From: Phycisphaerales bacterium
GTDB taxonomy: Bacteria > Planctomycetota > Phycisphaerae > Phycisphaerales > UBA1924
Reading direction: 5' to 3'
Assembly: GCA_029260475.1 (NCBI GenBank)
Contig: JAJDDE010000165.1
Coordinates: 1-63,916, forward strand
DNA: 63,916 nt
Within the stretch, counting starts at the first letter, position 1; each line of letters opens with the position of its first letter. Under the pieces are notes generated by a model. The model was not told where the DNA came from. It searched no databases and saw only the letters and a program-made list of their open reading frames with translations. Below, one piece after another: positions 47,510 through 57,902 of the stretch. A program made the translations under genes and the position numbers.

Positions 47510-48076
47510 TCAGTCCTCCTCGATCTCTTCGATGCCGTAGCCGCCCAGCGACTCGAGGGTGCTCTTGAGGCCTTGTGCGTCGAACTTCGGGTCGGTGGCT
47601 TCGATCGCGATGATGAACTTGTCGTCGCTCGCGCCGAGGAACCGCTCGCTGGTGAGCAGCGGGTGGTGGTGCCGGGGCAGGCCGTTGAGGATGAACATGC
47701 CCGCGATCGTCGAGATCGCCGCGAGGAGCACGGAGAGCTCGAAGATGATCGGGGTGAACTGTTCCCAGGCGAAGAGGGGCTTACCAGCGGTCACGGTCTG
47801 GTAGTCGATCGCCGACATCCAGCCCTGCATGGCGACCGCGATGGTGAAGCCCGCGATGGCGCCGATCGCGCAGAAGTAGCTGACCTTGGAGGGCTTGAGG
47901 CCCATGGTGTGCTCGATGCCGTGGATGGGCATGGGCGAGAAGACGTCCCATTTGGTGTAGCCCGCGTCGCGGAAGTGCTCTGCGGCGCGCGTCACCGTTG
48001 CGGGGTTCGAGAACTCCGCGAGGATCGCGTGCATCGGCACGCCCTGGCTCGTGGTGTGGCTGTGCTTGACCGCCAT
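47510..48076 (-). CDS. actD: Alternative Complex III subunit ActD (DUF3341)
   Basis: 188 residues from ATG 48076. It matches DUF3341: AILAEFSNPATVTRAAEHFR, WDVFSPMPIHGIEHTMGLK, then two membrane helices (about 65-85 and 107-132) and a C-terminal soluble part (DDKFIIAIEATDPKFDAQG). The exact role of ActD is unresolved in known structures beyond binding the membrane part. It is 1 nt from actC and 3 nt from actE. Confidence 0.93.
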   Translation of the reverse strand: MAVKHSHTTSQGVPMHAILAEFSNPATVTRAAEHFRDAGYTKWDVFSPMPIHGIEHTMGLKPSKVSYFCAIGAIAGFTIAVAMQGWMSAIDYQTVTAGKPLFAWEQFTPIIFELSVLLAAISTIAGMFILNGLPRHHHPLLTSERFLGASDDKFIIAIEATDPKFDAQGLKSTLESLGGYGIEEIEED

Positions 48077-48077
48077 A

Positions 48078-49667
48078 TCAGTGGCCCTCCCCGTGATGGG
48101 TCGCGTTGTCGGTGTCGTACATCGGGTGGTGCGGGTTGGCCTGGGGCAGCACGTTCTTCACCTCGCTGATCGCCAGCATCGGGAGGAAGCGGAGGAAGAG
48201 CAGGAAGAGGGTCATGAAGACGCCCAGCGAACCGACGAAGGTGAGGATGTCAACGAGCGTCGGCGAGTAGTACGCCCAGCTCGAGGGCAGGAAGTCCGCA
48301 GACAGCGTCGAGACGATCACGAAACGCTCGAACCACATGCCGATGTTCACCACGATGGTGATCGCGAAGATGAACGGGATGTACGTGCGGCACCACTTGA
48401 ACCAGAAGACCTGGGGCGAGACCACGTTGCAGAAGAACATCGCGAAGTAGGCCCACCAGTAGGGGCCGAAGGCGCGACGCACGAAGGCGTCCTGCTCGTA
48501 GGGGTTGCCGCCGTACCAGGCGATGAAGAACTCCATGATGTAGGCGAAGCCGACGATCGAGCCCGTCACCGTGATGATCTTGCACATGTTCTCGATGGTC
48601 TTCGCGGTCACGAAGTCCTTGAGACCGGGGTAGAGCATGCGGGCGGGGATGAGCAGCGTCAGCACCATCGCGAAGCCGGAGAAGACGGCACCGGCGACGA
48701 AGTAGGGCGGGAAGATCGTGGTGTGCCAGCCGGGGAGAATGGAGACCGCGAAGTCGAACGAGACGACCGAGTGCACGGAGAGCACGAGGGGCGTCGCGAG
48801 GCCCGCGAGGAGCAGGTAGGCCTTCTCGTAGTTCCACCAGTGGCGGCTGCTGAAGCGCCAGCCCATCGCGAGCACGCCGTAGACGTACGACGCGATCATG
48901 TTCGCGGGGAGCGTGATCGTGGTCGCCTTCTTGACGAAATCGGGGAGCGGGTGCGGCGCCCACATGGGGCCGAAGCGCACCTTCTCGTTGCGGCGCTTGG
49001 TCGCGCGGTCGCGCAGCGTCGCGATGTCCGGGACCATGCCCATGTACCAGAAGAGCAGCGAGACCGTGAAGTAGGTGCCCACCGCGAAGACGTCCCACAG
49101 CAGCGGGGAGCGGAAGTTGGGCCAGATCCAGTTGTAGTTGGGGATCGGGAAGAGCATCCACGCCATCCACACGCGCCCGACGTGGATGCCGGGGAACATG
49201 CCGGCGCAGACGACCGCGAAGATCGTCATCGCCTCGGCGAAGCGGTTGATGCTCGTGCGCCAGTCCTGCTTGAAGAGGCAGAGGATCGCGGAGATCAGCG
49301 TGCCGGCGTGACCGATACCGACCCACCACACGAAGTTCACGATCGCCCAGCCCCAGCTCACCGGGTTGTTGAGGCCCCAGACGCCGACGCCGGTGATGAT
49401 CAGGTAGACGATCATGAGGGTGCCCGTGATCGCGAGCAGGTTGCTCACCGCGAATGCGGGGATCCACCACGAGGGCGTCTTGTCCTCGATCCAGCCGCAG
49501 ATCGTGTCTGTGACGGACTTGAAGTCGCGATCACCGAGGACCAATGGCGGCCTGGTCGCGGGGTCGATGGTCATCGACCCGTCGATGGTGTCGTGGTCCG
49601 GGCCGTCGTGCCGGCGGTTGCCGACGAGGCCCAGCGCCTCCGCCTGGTCGGGGTGAATGGTGCTCAT
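48078..49667 (-). CDS. actC: Alternative Complex III subunit ActC (NrfD/PsrC family)
   Basis: 529 residues. About ten membrane helices; landmarks are [47 protein letters not shown]-like segment [20 protein letters not shown], and [20 protein letters not shown]. This is the quinol-oxidising membrane subunit that also contacts ActB. The N-terminal ~60 residues are soluble. The start overlaps the actB stop by 4 nt. Confidence 0.95.
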   Translation of the reverse strand: MSTIHPDQAEALGLVGNRRHDGPDHDTIDGSMTIDPATRPPLVLGDRDFKSVTDTICGWIEDKTPSWWIPAFAVSNLLAITGTLMIVYLIITGVGVWGLNNPVSWGWAIVNFVWWVGIGHAGTLISAILCLFKQDWRTSINRFAEAMTIFAVVCAGMFPGIHVGRVWMAWMLFPIPNYNWIWPNFRSPLLWDVFAVGTYFTVSLLFWYMGMVPDIATLRDRATKRRNEKVRFGPMWAPHPLPDFVKKATTITLPANMIASYVYGVLAMGWRFSSRHWWNYEKAYLLLAGLATPLVLSVHSVVSFDFAVSILPGWHTTIFPPYFVAGAVFSGFAMVLTLLIPARMLYPGLKDFVTAKTIENMCKIITVTGSIVGFAYIMEFFIAWYGGNPYEQDAFVRRAFGPYWWAYFAMFFCNVVSPQVFWFKWCRTYIPFIFAITIVVNIGMWFERFVIVSTLSADFLPSSWAYYSPTLVDILTFVGSLGVFMTLFLLFLRFLPMLAISEVKNVLPQANPHHPMYDTDNATHHGEGH

Positions 49668-52600
49668 GCCGGGGCTCCATCGAAGGTGACGTTGTTGAGG
49701 ACGGGCAGGCTCAGGCGGGAGTGCTGCTCACCGTCGTGCGACTGACCGTCGCCCTCATCGTGACCGCCGTGCCGGAACGGGTTGTGCTCCGCGTGCGACC
49801 GGATGACCGGGTGCGGGTTCCGGAGACGCATCATGTACGTGGTGCGGGGAACGATCGCGAGGTACTCGAGCATCGCGTAGCTGCGCGGGTCCTGCTTCTG
49901 CTGCATGACCACCGAGCCCTTCCCGTCGTTGGACGAGAAGTCGTAGATGTCGCCGAAGGTGATCGCGCCGGTCGGGCACGCCTGCTGGCAGGCGACCTCG
50001 AAGAAGCCGTCGGGCACCATGCGCAGGTCCTCGAGCTTCATCTCGATGCTCGCGGCGTTCACGCGCTGGATGCAGTACGTGCACTTCTCCATCACACCGC
50101 GGCTGCGGACCGTGACGTTGGGGTTGTTCTGCAGCGTCTGCACCTCGTCCACCTTCTCGCGGAGACGGGGCGGGATGAGGTTGCGGTTCTCGGGGACAGG
50201 CGCACCCTCGGGCTTGCCGTAGACCTCGCCCTTGTACTTCTTCGTCGCGTAGTCGAAGTAGTTGAAGCGTCTGACCTTGTAGGGGCAGTTGTTGCTGCAG
50301 TAGCGGGTGCCGATGCAGCGGTTGTAGGCCATGTCGTTGGTGCCGCGCTCGGAGTGGACGGTCGCGTTGACGGGGCACACCACCTCGCACGGCGCGTTCT
50401 CGCAGTGCATGCAGGCGACCGGCTGGATCGCCATGTCTGGCGTCTCCCACGCCGAATCGTCCATCTTGTCGGACGCGAAGTAGCGGTCCACGCGGATCCA
50501 GTGCATCTCGCGGCCCTTGGCGACTTCCTTCTTGCCGACGATCGGGATGTTGTTCTCCGCCTGGCACGCGGTGATGCACGCGCTGCAACCGGTGCAGGTG
50601 TTCAGGTCGATGGACATGCCCCACTGCTGGACCCCGCCGCCGTTCTTGTTGAGCGGGTGGGTGCGGTGGGCCTTGCCGACGGGCTTCTGCGGGCCGCCCT
50701 CGACGGGCTCGCCCCTCTCGTTGACCGCGATGTATTCGCCGTCCTTGCCCTTGACGAAGAAGTTGCCCGCCTGGTCCTTGAGGACGGCGTTGCCCTTCTT
50801 GTCCACGCGGTGGTAGAAGATCGCGCCGCCACGCCCCCCGGGCTTGTCGAGATAGATCTCGTTCGTGACGGGCGTGTGGCTCTCGAGACCGAGCATCTGA
50901 GCGGGGTTGAGGTCGCGCTTGTTCTTGTACGGGTCCTTCACGGGCTTGCCGTGCGAGTCCACGTTGAAGTTGGTGTCGCCCTCCTGCTTCCACCAGTAGA
51001 GATCGACCTCGCGCATCAGCGCACGGTCCTCCATCGCCCAGTGGTCCTGCGTCGTCGCGATGAGGTAGGGCGAGCGGCTCTTCGCGCGGGCGACCTCGAC
51101 GCCCTGCACGATGCCCATGCCCTTGGACGTGCGGAGGGGGTACACGTTGATGCCCGTTCCCTCGGCGATGCGCCCGCCGTGCTCGCGCCCGTAGCCGAGC
51201 GTGAGGACGACCTGGTCATTGGGCATGCCCGGCTGCACCCACAGGGGCGCCTGGACGGACTGCGTACCGACGGTGATCTCGACGACCTGCACCTCGTTGT
51301 ACTGCGCCTCGCCGAGACGGCGCGACGGGTTCAGCCCGAGCTTCTCGGCGGTCGCCTTGCTCATCTGCACCGGGTTGTCCCACGCGATCTTGCCGACCGC
51401 GTCGGGGAGTTCCTGCAGCCAGCCGTTGTTGGCGAAGCGGCCGTCGTGGACCTTCGAGCAGGGCTGGAAGAGTGCTTCCATGCCGCCGGCGTTCATCACC
51501 CGGACCGCGTCCGCGTTGATCGTGCTCGCGACGCCCGACGCGTTGACGCGCGGGCTCTCGCCCTGTTCGTTGCCGGAGTTGGCGAGCTGGCCATCGTGCA
51601 GCGTGCGCCGCCACGTCTTCTCGAACCCGCTGTTCGGAAGCCCCGCGATCGTGCGGGCCTCGCCCGAACGGGCAGAGAACGTGTCGCGGACGAGCGTGTA
51701 GCCGTCGGCCTCCTCGCCCAGCAGCATCGCGAGCAGTTCGAGCTGACTCTTGCCGCCATACAGCGGCGCGATCATCGGCTGGCTGACGGAGTAGGTGCCG
51801 TCGATGGCGACGGTGTCGCCCCATGTCTCGAGCCCGTGCGCCGCGTGCAGCCACGTGCCGGCGACCTGCGCGGTCTCGTTGGGCTCGCCGAGGTAAATCG
51901 ATTCCTTGACCTTGTCGATCGCCGCGTTGAAGGCGAGGTCCGCGGGCGCGTTGTAGGCGGGATTGCCGCCGAGGATCACCAGCGTGTCGATGTCGCCCGC
52001 GTCGATCGCGTTGACAACACCGGAGATGCCGGCGCCGCTGTCGGCCCCCATATCGCCGGACATGGCCCGGTACACGACCGTGGTGCCGACGTTGCCCAGC
52101 GCCTCGTTCATCGACGCGACGAGCGCGTGGACCCACGCGGGCTGCTGCGCGCCGCAGGTGATGACGGACGTGCCGCTCTTGGTTCCACCCGGGCCCCAGA
52201 GGTCATCGACGAGGGCGTCGAGCCACTCGCTCGGGATGTCGCTGGGCTCCGCGCTCGTGCGATCGAGCTGGGCGGTCAGCGCACCGGGCATCGCGGCGCC
52301 CGTCACGTTGAGCCTCTTGGCCAGCTCGAGCGCGAAGGCGCCGATGCGCGATGCACGCAGCGGCAGCCGGTGATCGGCCTGACCACCGGTGACGGTCGTG
52401 CGGCTCTCGACCGCGTACACACGGCTCATCTTCGCGTCGTGCGCGTAGTGCTCACCCTCGCCCGGCACGAGACGCTTGGCCGCGAAGCCGCGCGCGTCGT
52501 TGAGACGGCCGTCGGTGCCGAGCAGGTCGTGATCGAGGCAGAGGATGGTGTCTGCCTTGTCGAGCATGTGCTGGGCGGTCATCGGGGAGCCGAAGGCCGC

Positions 52601-53374
52601 CTCGGTGCCGCGGAGCTCACCGGCGTTGTCGGCGGGGTCGTAGACGCCCCACACCGCGTCGGGCCAGCGCTGCATGACCTTCGCCTTGAGACGCTCGCGC
52701 GTCGGCGAGTTGCTCTTGTCGGCGAGGAAGGCCAGGCGTCGCCCGTTGATCTCGTCGAAGACCGCGAAGTCGCCCGCCGCCTTGCGCTCGAAGGCCTTCC
52801 AGTCCATCGCGCCGATCCCGCTGCGCGCGTTGGCGACCGCGGGGTTGCGGTCCGGGTCGTAGAGGCCCAGGACGTACGCCTGCGCCCACGCGGAACTCTT
52901 GCCCTTGTTGTAGCTGTGGAGCGGGTTGCCCTCGAGTTTCGTCGGACGCCCCTCGTAGGACGTGGCGAGCAGGCCCTCGCAGCCGCCGCCGGGCAGGGGC
53001 ATCGCGGTCGCGTAGAACAGCGCCTTGCCCGGGATGATGCCCTCGGGCGCGGTGTTGTACGCGAGGATCTTGTGATCGGGGCGACGGCAACCGGGCATGG
53101 TCGCGGCCCCCGCGAGCGCGAGCGACGCGCCCATGATCTTCAGGAAGTGCCGGCGCGAGCCGTCGAGCAGTTCGCTCGCCTGCGCGGGGAACTCGCGCTG
53201 CACGAAGTCCTTGAACGCCTTGGTCCCGACCATGTCGTCGAGCGAGCGCCAGTACGTCTTGCCCGTCGCGGCGGAGACGGCGCGGGCGCCGCCCAACGCG
53301 TCTGACGACGCCTTCCGCTCTGTCGCGGTCGTGCCTGCTTTGCCTGTCGAGGGGCACTGGTCGAACGTGCTCAT
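49664..53374 (-). CDS. actB: Alternative Complex III subunit ActB (molybdopterin-like domain fused to iron-sulfur protein)
   Basis: 1236 residues. A Tat-type motif (SRRHFLK, 73-79) precedes a hydrophobic stretch and ends in CRRP, so export is by Tat. The first ~780 residues resemble a molybdopterin oxidoreductase, which in ACIII carries no molybdenum cofactor. The C-terminal part has four ferredoxin-type Cys groups: [39 protein letters not shown] and CTYCIQRV with ACQQACP. These agree with the three 4Fe-4S and one 3Fe-4S clusters known in ActB. An unusual Gly-rich segment (about 845-930) separates the domains. Confidence 0.96.
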   Translation of the reverse strand: MSTFDQCPSTGKAGTTATERKASSDALGGARAVSAATGKTYWRSLDDMVGTKAFKDFVQREFPAQASELLDGSRRHFLKIMGASLALAGAATMPGCRRPDHKILAYNTAPEGIIPGKALFYATAMPLPGGGCEGLLATSYEGRPTKLEGNPLHSYNKGKSSAWAQAYVLGLYDPDRNPAVANARSGIGAMDWKAFERKAAGDFAVFDEINGRRLAFLADKSNSPTRERLKAKVMQRWPDAVWGVYDPADNAGELRGTEAAFGSPMTAQHMLDKADTILCLDHDLLGTDGRLNDARGFAAKRLVPGEGEHYAHDAKMSRVYAVESRTTVTGGQADHRLPLRASRIGAFALELAKRLNVTGAAMPGALTAQLDRTSAEPSDIPSEWLDALVDDLWGPGGTKSGTSVITCGAQQPAWVHALVASMNEALGNVGTTVVYRAMSGDMGADSGAGISGVVNAIDAGDIDTLVILGGNPAYNAPADLAFNAAIDKVKESIYLGEPNETAQVAGTWLHAAHGLETWGDTVAIDGTYSVSQPMIAPLYGGKSQLELLAMLLGEEADGYTLVRDTFSARSGEARTIAGLPNSGFEKTWRRTLHDGQLANSGNEQGESPRVNASGVASTINADAVRVMNAGGMEALFQPCSKVHDGRFANNGWLQELPDAVGKIAWDNPVQMSKATAEKLGLNPSRRLGEAQYNEVQVVEITVGTQSVQAPLWVQPGMPNDQVVLTLGYGREHGGRIAEGTGINVYPLRTSKGMGIVQGVEVARAKSRSPYLIATTQDHWAMEDRALMREVDLYWWKQEGDTNFNVDSHGKPVKDPYKNKRDLNPAQMLGLESHTPVTNEIYLDKPGGRGGAIFYHRVDKKGNAVLKDQAGNFFVKGKDGEYIAVNERGEPVEGGPQKPVGKAHRTHPLNKNGGGVQQWGMSIDLNTCTGCSACITACQAENNIPIVGKKEVAKGREMHWIRVDRYFASDKMDDSAWETPDMAIQPVACMHCENAPCEVVCPVNATVHSERGTNDMAYNRCIGTRYCSNNCPYKVRRFNYFDYATKKYKGEVYGKPEGAPVPENRNLIPPRLREKVDEVQTLQNNPNVTVRSRGVMEKCTYCIQRVNAASIEMKLEDLRMVPDGFFEVACQQACPTGAITFGDIYDFSSNDGKGSVVMQQKQDPRSYAMLEYLAIVPRTTYMMRLRNPHPVIRSHAEHNPFRHGGHDEGDGQSHDGEQHSRLSLPVLNNVTFDGAPA

Positions 53375-53450
53375 GCGGGCCTCGGGGTCTGGTATGAGGT
53401 CATCGGGAAAAGAAGCGAAAGCTCGGGGTCTGTCCGCGTCAAACTGCGCA

Positions 53451-54176
53451 TCAGTAGTGACACGCGCCGCACGACTGCGGCGGTTCGATACGCAGCTCGG
53501 CGGCGAGCTCGAGGCCGCGGGCCTTCTGCTCGTCGCTCTGGAGTAGACGCTTGATCGCGTCCAGATCGGTGATCTTGGGGAGGTCCGGGTCCGTGTCGCT
53601 CACGCGCACGAGGTGGTCCTCGGGGTTGCGATGGCAATCGAGGCACCAGCCCATCGCGAGCGACTTCTCCTGACGCACCACCGCCTGCTCGTTGATCGAG
53701 CCGTGGCACGAGTAGCAGGAGACGCCCGCGTTCACGTGGACCGAGTGGTTGAAGTGCGCGTAGTCGGGGACCTTGTGAACGCGGCGCCAGCGGATCGGCT
53801 CGCCCGACGCGTACGCCTCGCGGACCTTCACGAGGTTCTCGTTCTGCTTGTGCGCCGACCACAGGGTGCTATTGAGGTAGGCGATGTCCTGCGCGGGGTC
53901 ACCGGTGTGACAGTTCATGCACGTCGCGGTATCGGGGATGTTGGAGAAGCCCGATTCCTCGACGTTCGTGTGGCAGTACCGGCAGTCCATGCCCAGCGTG
54001 TTCACATGGATGCGGTGGGAGTAGTTGACCGGCTGCTCCGGTTCGTACCCCACCTCCGTGTAGTCCGGTGTCATGTAGTACCAACCGCCCGCGATGACCG
54101 CGACGCCGGCGAAACCGGCGGACACGACGATGGCCGCGGGGATGGAATTGGTCCACTTCGGGAAGACGAGCGACAC
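53451..54176 (-). CDS. actA: Alternative Complex III subunit ActA, pentaheme cytochrome c
   Basis: 241 residues from GTG 54176, chosen because GGAGG lies 5 nt upstream and the membrane helix then starts properly (IPAAIVVSAGFAGVAVIAGG). Five heme-binding motifs: CRYCH (65-69), CMNCH (86-90), CYSCH (154-158), CLDCH (178-182) and CGACH (236-240), the last at the extreme C-terminus. Conserved extra His in YSHRIHVNTLGMDC and FNHSVHVNAGVSC serve as axial ligands. It is the first gene of the ACIII-caa3 operon; its promoter lies in 54177-54512. Confidence 0.95.
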   Translation of the reverse strand: MSLVFPKWTNSIPAAIVVSAGFAGVAVIAGGWYYMTPDYTEVGYEPEQPVNYSHRIHVNTLGMDCRYCHTNVEESGFSNIPDTATCMNCHTGDPAQDIAYLNSTLWSAHKQNENLVKVREAYASGEPIRWRRVHKVPDYAHFNHSVHVNAGVSCYSCHGSINEQAVVRQEKSLAMGWCLDCHRNPEDHLVRVSDTDPDLPKITDLDAIKRLLQSDEQKARGLELAAELRIEPPQSCGACHY

Positions 54177-54374
54177 GCGCACCTCCAACTCCGTGCCAAG
54201 ACCCAACGCACCACGCGCCAGCGACCGACGACGGACAAGAACCGAACCCCAGCTATCGGGCCTCAGAGCCTCCGGGCGGGAGGCGGCTTCGGCCTGACAG
54301 GCGAGATTGCGGTTGGGCAGTAGTAGACCGACGCCCCCCCGCTCCGTCAACTCGCACGCGGACCAATGGGTGGT

Positions 54375-54393
54375 ATTGAGACTCGTTCTCAGT
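54375..54393. promoter_or_regulatory. Fur-box-like palindrome in the actA-ctaA intergenic region
   Basis: ATTGAGACTCGTTCTCAGT contains TGAGA-CTCGT-TCTCA, a palindrome close to the TGAGAATnATTCTCA core of Fur-type operators (two mismatches in the inner positions). It lies 199 nt from the actA start and 120 nt from the ctaA start in the 336-nt divergent gap. Binding by Fur, or another dimeric repressor, is an inference. A moderately AT-rich stretch follows (54400-54440) that may hold the ctaA promoter. Nothing else in the gap is recognised. Confidence 0.35.
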
Positions 54394-54512
54394 CAATCAG
54401 TCGTGCTTCGGCCTATTTGTTTGTATTTCGTACGGTTCCTGTGCGACAGGACACGCTGTACTGCCAGCCCGGAACGCGTACGATCTGACCGGAATTTTCC
54501 CCGAGGACCACC

Positions 54513-55937
54513 ATGACCACAGAGCCGATGCAGCCACCCCACGCCCAGCTCGCCCCGGCCCTCGTCTACGGCTTTGGCACCACCGCCGCGATGTGGGTCG
54601 TCGGGTTCGTCACCCACCTGCCCGGTATCGAGGCACCCCCCACGCTCGTCGGCCTGCTGATGCTCCTGACCATGCTCAGCGGCGCCGCCCTCTGCGGACG
54701 CGCCGTCAGCGGGCACGCCCCTATCCGCACCGGCCTGCTCTCGGGCCTCGCGTGCGGCCTCATCAACCTGCTCATCCTCGGCTCGCTCCTCACCCAGGAC
54801 GACGGCGCGGCGCATCCCAACGCCGCACTTATGGTCGCCGGCTGGCTCGCACTCAGCGCGCTCATCGGCGTGATCGGCGGCGCCGCGGGCTCGATGCTGC
54901 GCCGCGAACCAGCGCCCGCGCGACCCGCGCGCCAGTGGGCACCGGCCTTCGCGGTCGTCTGCGTGCTCGCCGCCATCCCGGTGCTCTTCTCGGGCGGGCT
55001 CGTCACGAGCCACAACGCGGGCCTCGCGGTCCCCGATTGGCCCACCAGTTTCAACGCCAACATGTTCATGTACCCGCTGTCGAAGATGACCGGCGGCATC
55101 TATTACGAGCACGCCCACCGACTCTTCGGCTCGCTCGTCGGGCTCACGGTGCTCACCTTCGCGATCTGCGCCTTCCTCTGGAAGACGCCCAAGCGCGTGA
55201 AGGTGTGCGCCGTGATCGCGTTCGTGCTCGTGCTCACGCAGGGCATCGTGGGCGGGCTCCGCGTCGATCGTGCCGACGACACGCTCAACGCCAAAGAGAC
55301 CACCGTCGCGCAGGTGGAACCGGGCCAAGTCCCCTCCGACTACGCCGCGACCAGCGACAACACGATTTCCCGAGCCGGCGCCGTCTTTCACGGCGTCTTC
55401 GGCCAGCTCACGCTCGCCTTCCTCTGCGCGACGGGCGCCGTCGCCACCGCGCGCTACGCCAAGGACGGCACCAGCGACATACAGCGCGCCGCCGACCCCA
55501 TGGTCCGTTACGGCTCGATGGCACTCATGCTCGCGCTCATGCTCCAGCTCACGCTCGGCGCGCTGTCACGCCACCTCGAAAGCGCACACAGCGCCTGGGC
55601 GCACGCGGGGTTCGCCTTCGTCGTGTTCGCGCTCCTCGCGGTCGTCGCGATGCGCGCCACCAAGCACAAAGGCACGCCGTTACCGAAACTCGGCTTCATC
55701 AGTGCCGCGCTCGTCATCGCGCAGATCGCGCTCGGTTTCGTGACATTGATGGTGGTGCTCTCGACCTACGAAGAGAGTTTCACCGGACCCGAACCCGTGC
55801 ACACCGCGCTCATCGCGACACTCCACCAGGCAACGGGCGCCGCGCTCTTCAGCGCGTGCACGCTTCTGCACATCTGGGCGCTGCGCTGCACGTCGCGTTC
55901 CATGAAGTCCGACGACGCTGACACCGCCATCGCCTGA
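54513..55937 (+). CDS. ctaA: Heme A synthase (COX15/CtaA family)
   Basis: 474 residues. It oxidises the heme O methyl group to make heme A for CtaD. About nine to ten hydrophobic segments. The core is marked by FSGGLVTSHNAGLAVPDWPT, EHAHRLFGSLVGL (heme-ligand His), VFHGVFGQLTLAFL and TLHQATGAALF (His). The first ~140 residues add about three extra membrane helices ahead of the usual core, so it is longer than typical CtaA (300-400). It diverges from the oxidase operon it serves; heme O synthase (ctaB) is not in the window. Confidence 0.92.
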   Translation: MTTEPMQPPHAQLAPALVYGFGTTAAMWVVGFVTHLPGIEAPPTLVGLLMLLTMLSGAALCGRAVSGHAPIRTGLLSGLACGLINLLILGSLLTQDDGAAHPNAALMVAGWLALSALIGVIGGAAGSMLRREPAPARPARQWAPAFAVVCVLAAIPVLFSGGLVTSHNAGLAVPDWPTSFNANMFMYPLSKMTGGIYYEHAHRLFGSLVGLTVLTFAICAFLWKTPKRVKVCAVIAFVLVLTQGIVGGLRVDRADDTLNAKETTVAQVEPGQVPSDYAATSDNTISRAGAVFHGVFGQLTLAFLCATGAVATARYAKDGTSDIQRAADPMVRYGSMALMLALMLQLTLGALSRHLESAHSAWAHAGFAFVVFALLAVVAMRATKHKGTPLPKLGFISAALVIAQIALGFVTLMVVLSTYEESFTGPEPVHTALIATLHQATGAALFSACTLLHIWALRCTSRSMKSDDADTAIA

Positions 55938-55975
55938 ATGTGGGGTGGGCGTAAGCCGCGAAGCGGATTGCGGGA

Positions 55976-56302
55976 TCAACCGTACTTTGCTTCAAGCCAA
56001 TCGCGCACCCGATCGAAGGGCCGATTGATCGAGAGCCTGAACGCTCCGATCACCATGACGGGGATCAAGATGGGTGACACGAGGCCACTCACGATCCAAC
56101 CCCAACCCAACTCGTGCTGAACCGCTTGGCTGAACGCTCCTTCAAAGAACGACTCGTGTACCGTTCCGTACACACCGAAGCCCGCCAAAGAAACCGCGAT
56201 CAAAAACATGACGATCGCGAACACGCGGTGCATCAACGCGAACGCACCGAGATACAGACCCAAGATCAACGCGTAAAGCCACAGCTCGCCGATAGTCGGC
56301 AT
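55976..56302 (-). CDS. Orphan small membrane protein
   Basis: 108 residues from ATG 56302; a TTG at 56368 would add 22 residues. Three hydrophobic segments (ELWLYALILGLYLGAFALM, AIVMFLIAVSLAGFGVYG, GWIVSGLVSPILIPVMVIGA). No family recognised. Base composition is visibly AT-richer than its neighbours (mid-50s to 60 percent GC by eye against mid-60s). No strong ribosome site. It lies between ctaA (convergent, 38 nt) and a DoxX-like gene on the same strand. Confidence 0.6.
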   Translation of the reverse strand: MPTIGELWLYALILGLYLGAFALMHRVFAIVMFLIAVSLAGFGVYGTVHESFFEGAFSQAVQHELGWGWIVSGLVSPILIPVMVIGAFRLSINRPFDRVRDWLEAKYG

Positions 56303-56364
56303 CTTGTCCGAGATTTCAGCGAGCACGAACACTCGACAACTGTACCCACGCGCGCCCGCCCCGA

Positions 56365-56841
56365 TCAAATCACGTCATCAACAACAGAAGTCGCGATTTC
56401 CGCCACATCGCACGCCCGCCCGGGCATCTCATCGCGGCGCAGGACCATGATCACAACGCCAACGACCAGCAGGCCGATCGCCATGAAGATCAAGGGCGGC
56501 TGGAGCACTTCGCCCGTTCCGGCGTCGGTGAACTTTGGCGTGAATCCCAACGGCGTGAAGGCGTGAGCCCCGATCGCGCCGAGCATGGTGACGGTCAGGA
56601 AGAAGCCGCCCACCGCGCGCGTCTTGGGTACGACGAGCAGGATCGCCGTCACCAGCTCAACCGCCCCAACCACGAACCGCGTGAAGTCCGGCACGCCCAT
56701 CATCTCGAAGAGCTGGGGCGACGGGAACTGGCCCGTCAGCTTGGGGATCGCGCCCATGATGAGCAGCGCCCCCGCTCCGATGACCTGGAGGGCCCAAGCG
56801 ACGATGTTGACGGGCGAGCTGGTCGATGCGATGGGGAGCAT
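56365..56841 (-). CDS. DoxX-like membrane protein
   Basis: 158 residues from ATG 56841, with GGAGG 5 nt upstream. Four membrane helices; WALQVIGAGALLIMGAIPKL, TRFVVGAVELVTAILLVVP and FLTVTMLGAIGAHAF match the DoxX/DoxX-like layout. Members are linked to thiol or quinone redox processes, but no activity can be predicted. An upstream ATG at 56886 has no ribosome site. Confidence 0.82.
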   Translation of the reverse strand: MLPIASTSSPVNIVAWALQVIGAGALLIMGAIPKLTGQFPSPQLFEMMGVPDFTRFVVGAVELVTAILLVVPKTRAVGGFFLTVTMLGAIGAHAFTPLGFTPKFTDAGTGEVLQPPLIFMAIGLLVVGVVIMVLRRDEMPGRACDVAEIATSVVDDVI

Positions 56842-56968
56842 GGAGGCCTCCAAAAAAGGATCGGAGAAAGCAGAGTCGCTGGGCATACAACGACAGCACG
56901 CCGAACGTCTATTCCAGACATTCGGCGTGCCATTGATTCATTCGGTGTTGCGGGGGGTCAGCCGCCGC

Positions 56969-57439
56969 TTATTCGGGGTCGCCGCCGGACATGTCGTAGA
57001 CCCAGCTCTCGATCTTGCGCTCGTAGTCGAGCACGCCACCCTCGCTGAAGAAGAGGCCGAACTCGCGCTTGGCCGCCTCGGGGGAGTCCGAGCCGTGGAT
57101 GAGGTTGAAGGAGTTCGAGACGCCGAAGTCGCCCCGGATGGTCCCGGAGTCCGCGTTGGAGCCGAAGGTCGCGCCCATCATCTTGCGGCAGATGGCGATC
57201 GCCCCGACGCCCTTGATCGCGAGCACGAGCACGGGCGCACTCGTCATGAAGCCGACGAGGCCGTCGTAGAAGGGCTTGCCCTTGTGGTCCTGATAGTGCG
57301 TCGCCGCGAGTTCGGGCGAGATCTGCATCATCTTGACGCCGACGATCTGGAGGCCCTTCTCCTCGAACCGGGTGATGATCTTGCCCATGAGACCGCGCTG
57401 CACGGCGTCGGGCTTCAGGATGATGAGGGTGGTCTCCAT
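56969..57439 (-). CDS. ndk: Nucleoside diphosphate kinase
   Basis: 156 residues. It transfers the terminal phosphate of ATP to other NDPs through a phosphohistidine. LIILKPDAVQRGLMGKII at the start, ATFGSNADSGTIRGDFG and the active-site His H115 in NLIHGSDSPE are all conserved. The length is slightly above the usual ~140 because of a C-terminal extension (ESWVYDMSGGDPE). It is probably a single-gene unit. Confidence 0.97.
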   Translation of the reverse strand: METTLIILKPDAVQRGLMGKIITRFEEKGLQIVGVKMMQISPELAATHYQDHKGKPFYDGLVGFMTSAPVLVLAIKGVGAIAICRKMMGATFGSNADSGTIRGDFGVSNSFNLIHGSDSPEAAKREFGLFFSEGGVLDYERKIESWVYDMSGGDPE

Positions 57440-57559
57440 CGCTCTGCTCCTTGGTGTGTAGGCGGTGTGCCTGTGTGATCAATGCCCCGTGGAAATCGGG
57501 GCCGGAGGATAGCACCCCGCCCGCCCCGATCCGCACCCGCGCCGCCCAATCGGCGTCAA

Positions 57560-57877
57560 TCACCCCGACGTGATGGTGTCAACCAGCCGCCCCAGCCGCT
57601 GGGCCGCCTCGGAGAGCGCGTCCATCGCGTCCGCCTCCGCCGCCTCGCGCCGCAGCACGCCCTCCATCAGCAGGTTGGCGTCGCCCAGCGCCAACGCCGC
57701 CGCCCGGTACGCCGGCGTGCCCGCCTCCACCCGCTCGTCCACGAGTCGCTGCATGTGTGCGCTCAAACCAGCCTGGTGTACGAGCAGCGCGTCGATGGAC
57801 ACGGAGTCCGTGCCGCTCGCGATCAGCCGCGTGACGTTCCGCAGACCCGCCGCCAGTTCCTGTCCGATCGTTGTCAT
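57560..57877 (-). CDS. Small helical protein of unknown function
   Basis: 105 residues from ATG 57877 (AAGGGG upstream). It is wholly helical and Ala/Leu/Arg-rich (for example DALLVHQAGLSAHMQRLVDE, AAALALGDANLLMEGVLRRE), with no Cys, signal peptide or membrane helix. It lies 25 nt downstream of the lipoprotein gene on the same strand, suggesting a two-gene operon. No family recognised. Confidence 0.65.
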   Translation of the reverse strand: MTTIGQELAAGLRNVTRLIASGTDSVSIDALLVHQAGLSAHMQRLVDERVEAGTPAYRAAALALGDANLLMEGVLRREAAEADAMDALSEAAQRLGRLVDTITSG

Positions 57878-57902
57878 TGTGTGCCCCTTTGGTTGTGATC
57901 GC

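Noticed and set aside
49544-53305. Long plus-strand open frame of 1253 codons opposite actB/actC
   Set aside because: It is an antisense shadow of actB in high-GC DNA: Val/Asp/Arg/Leu-rich, without domain signatures, while actB on the other strand has full Tat and iron-sulfur motifs.
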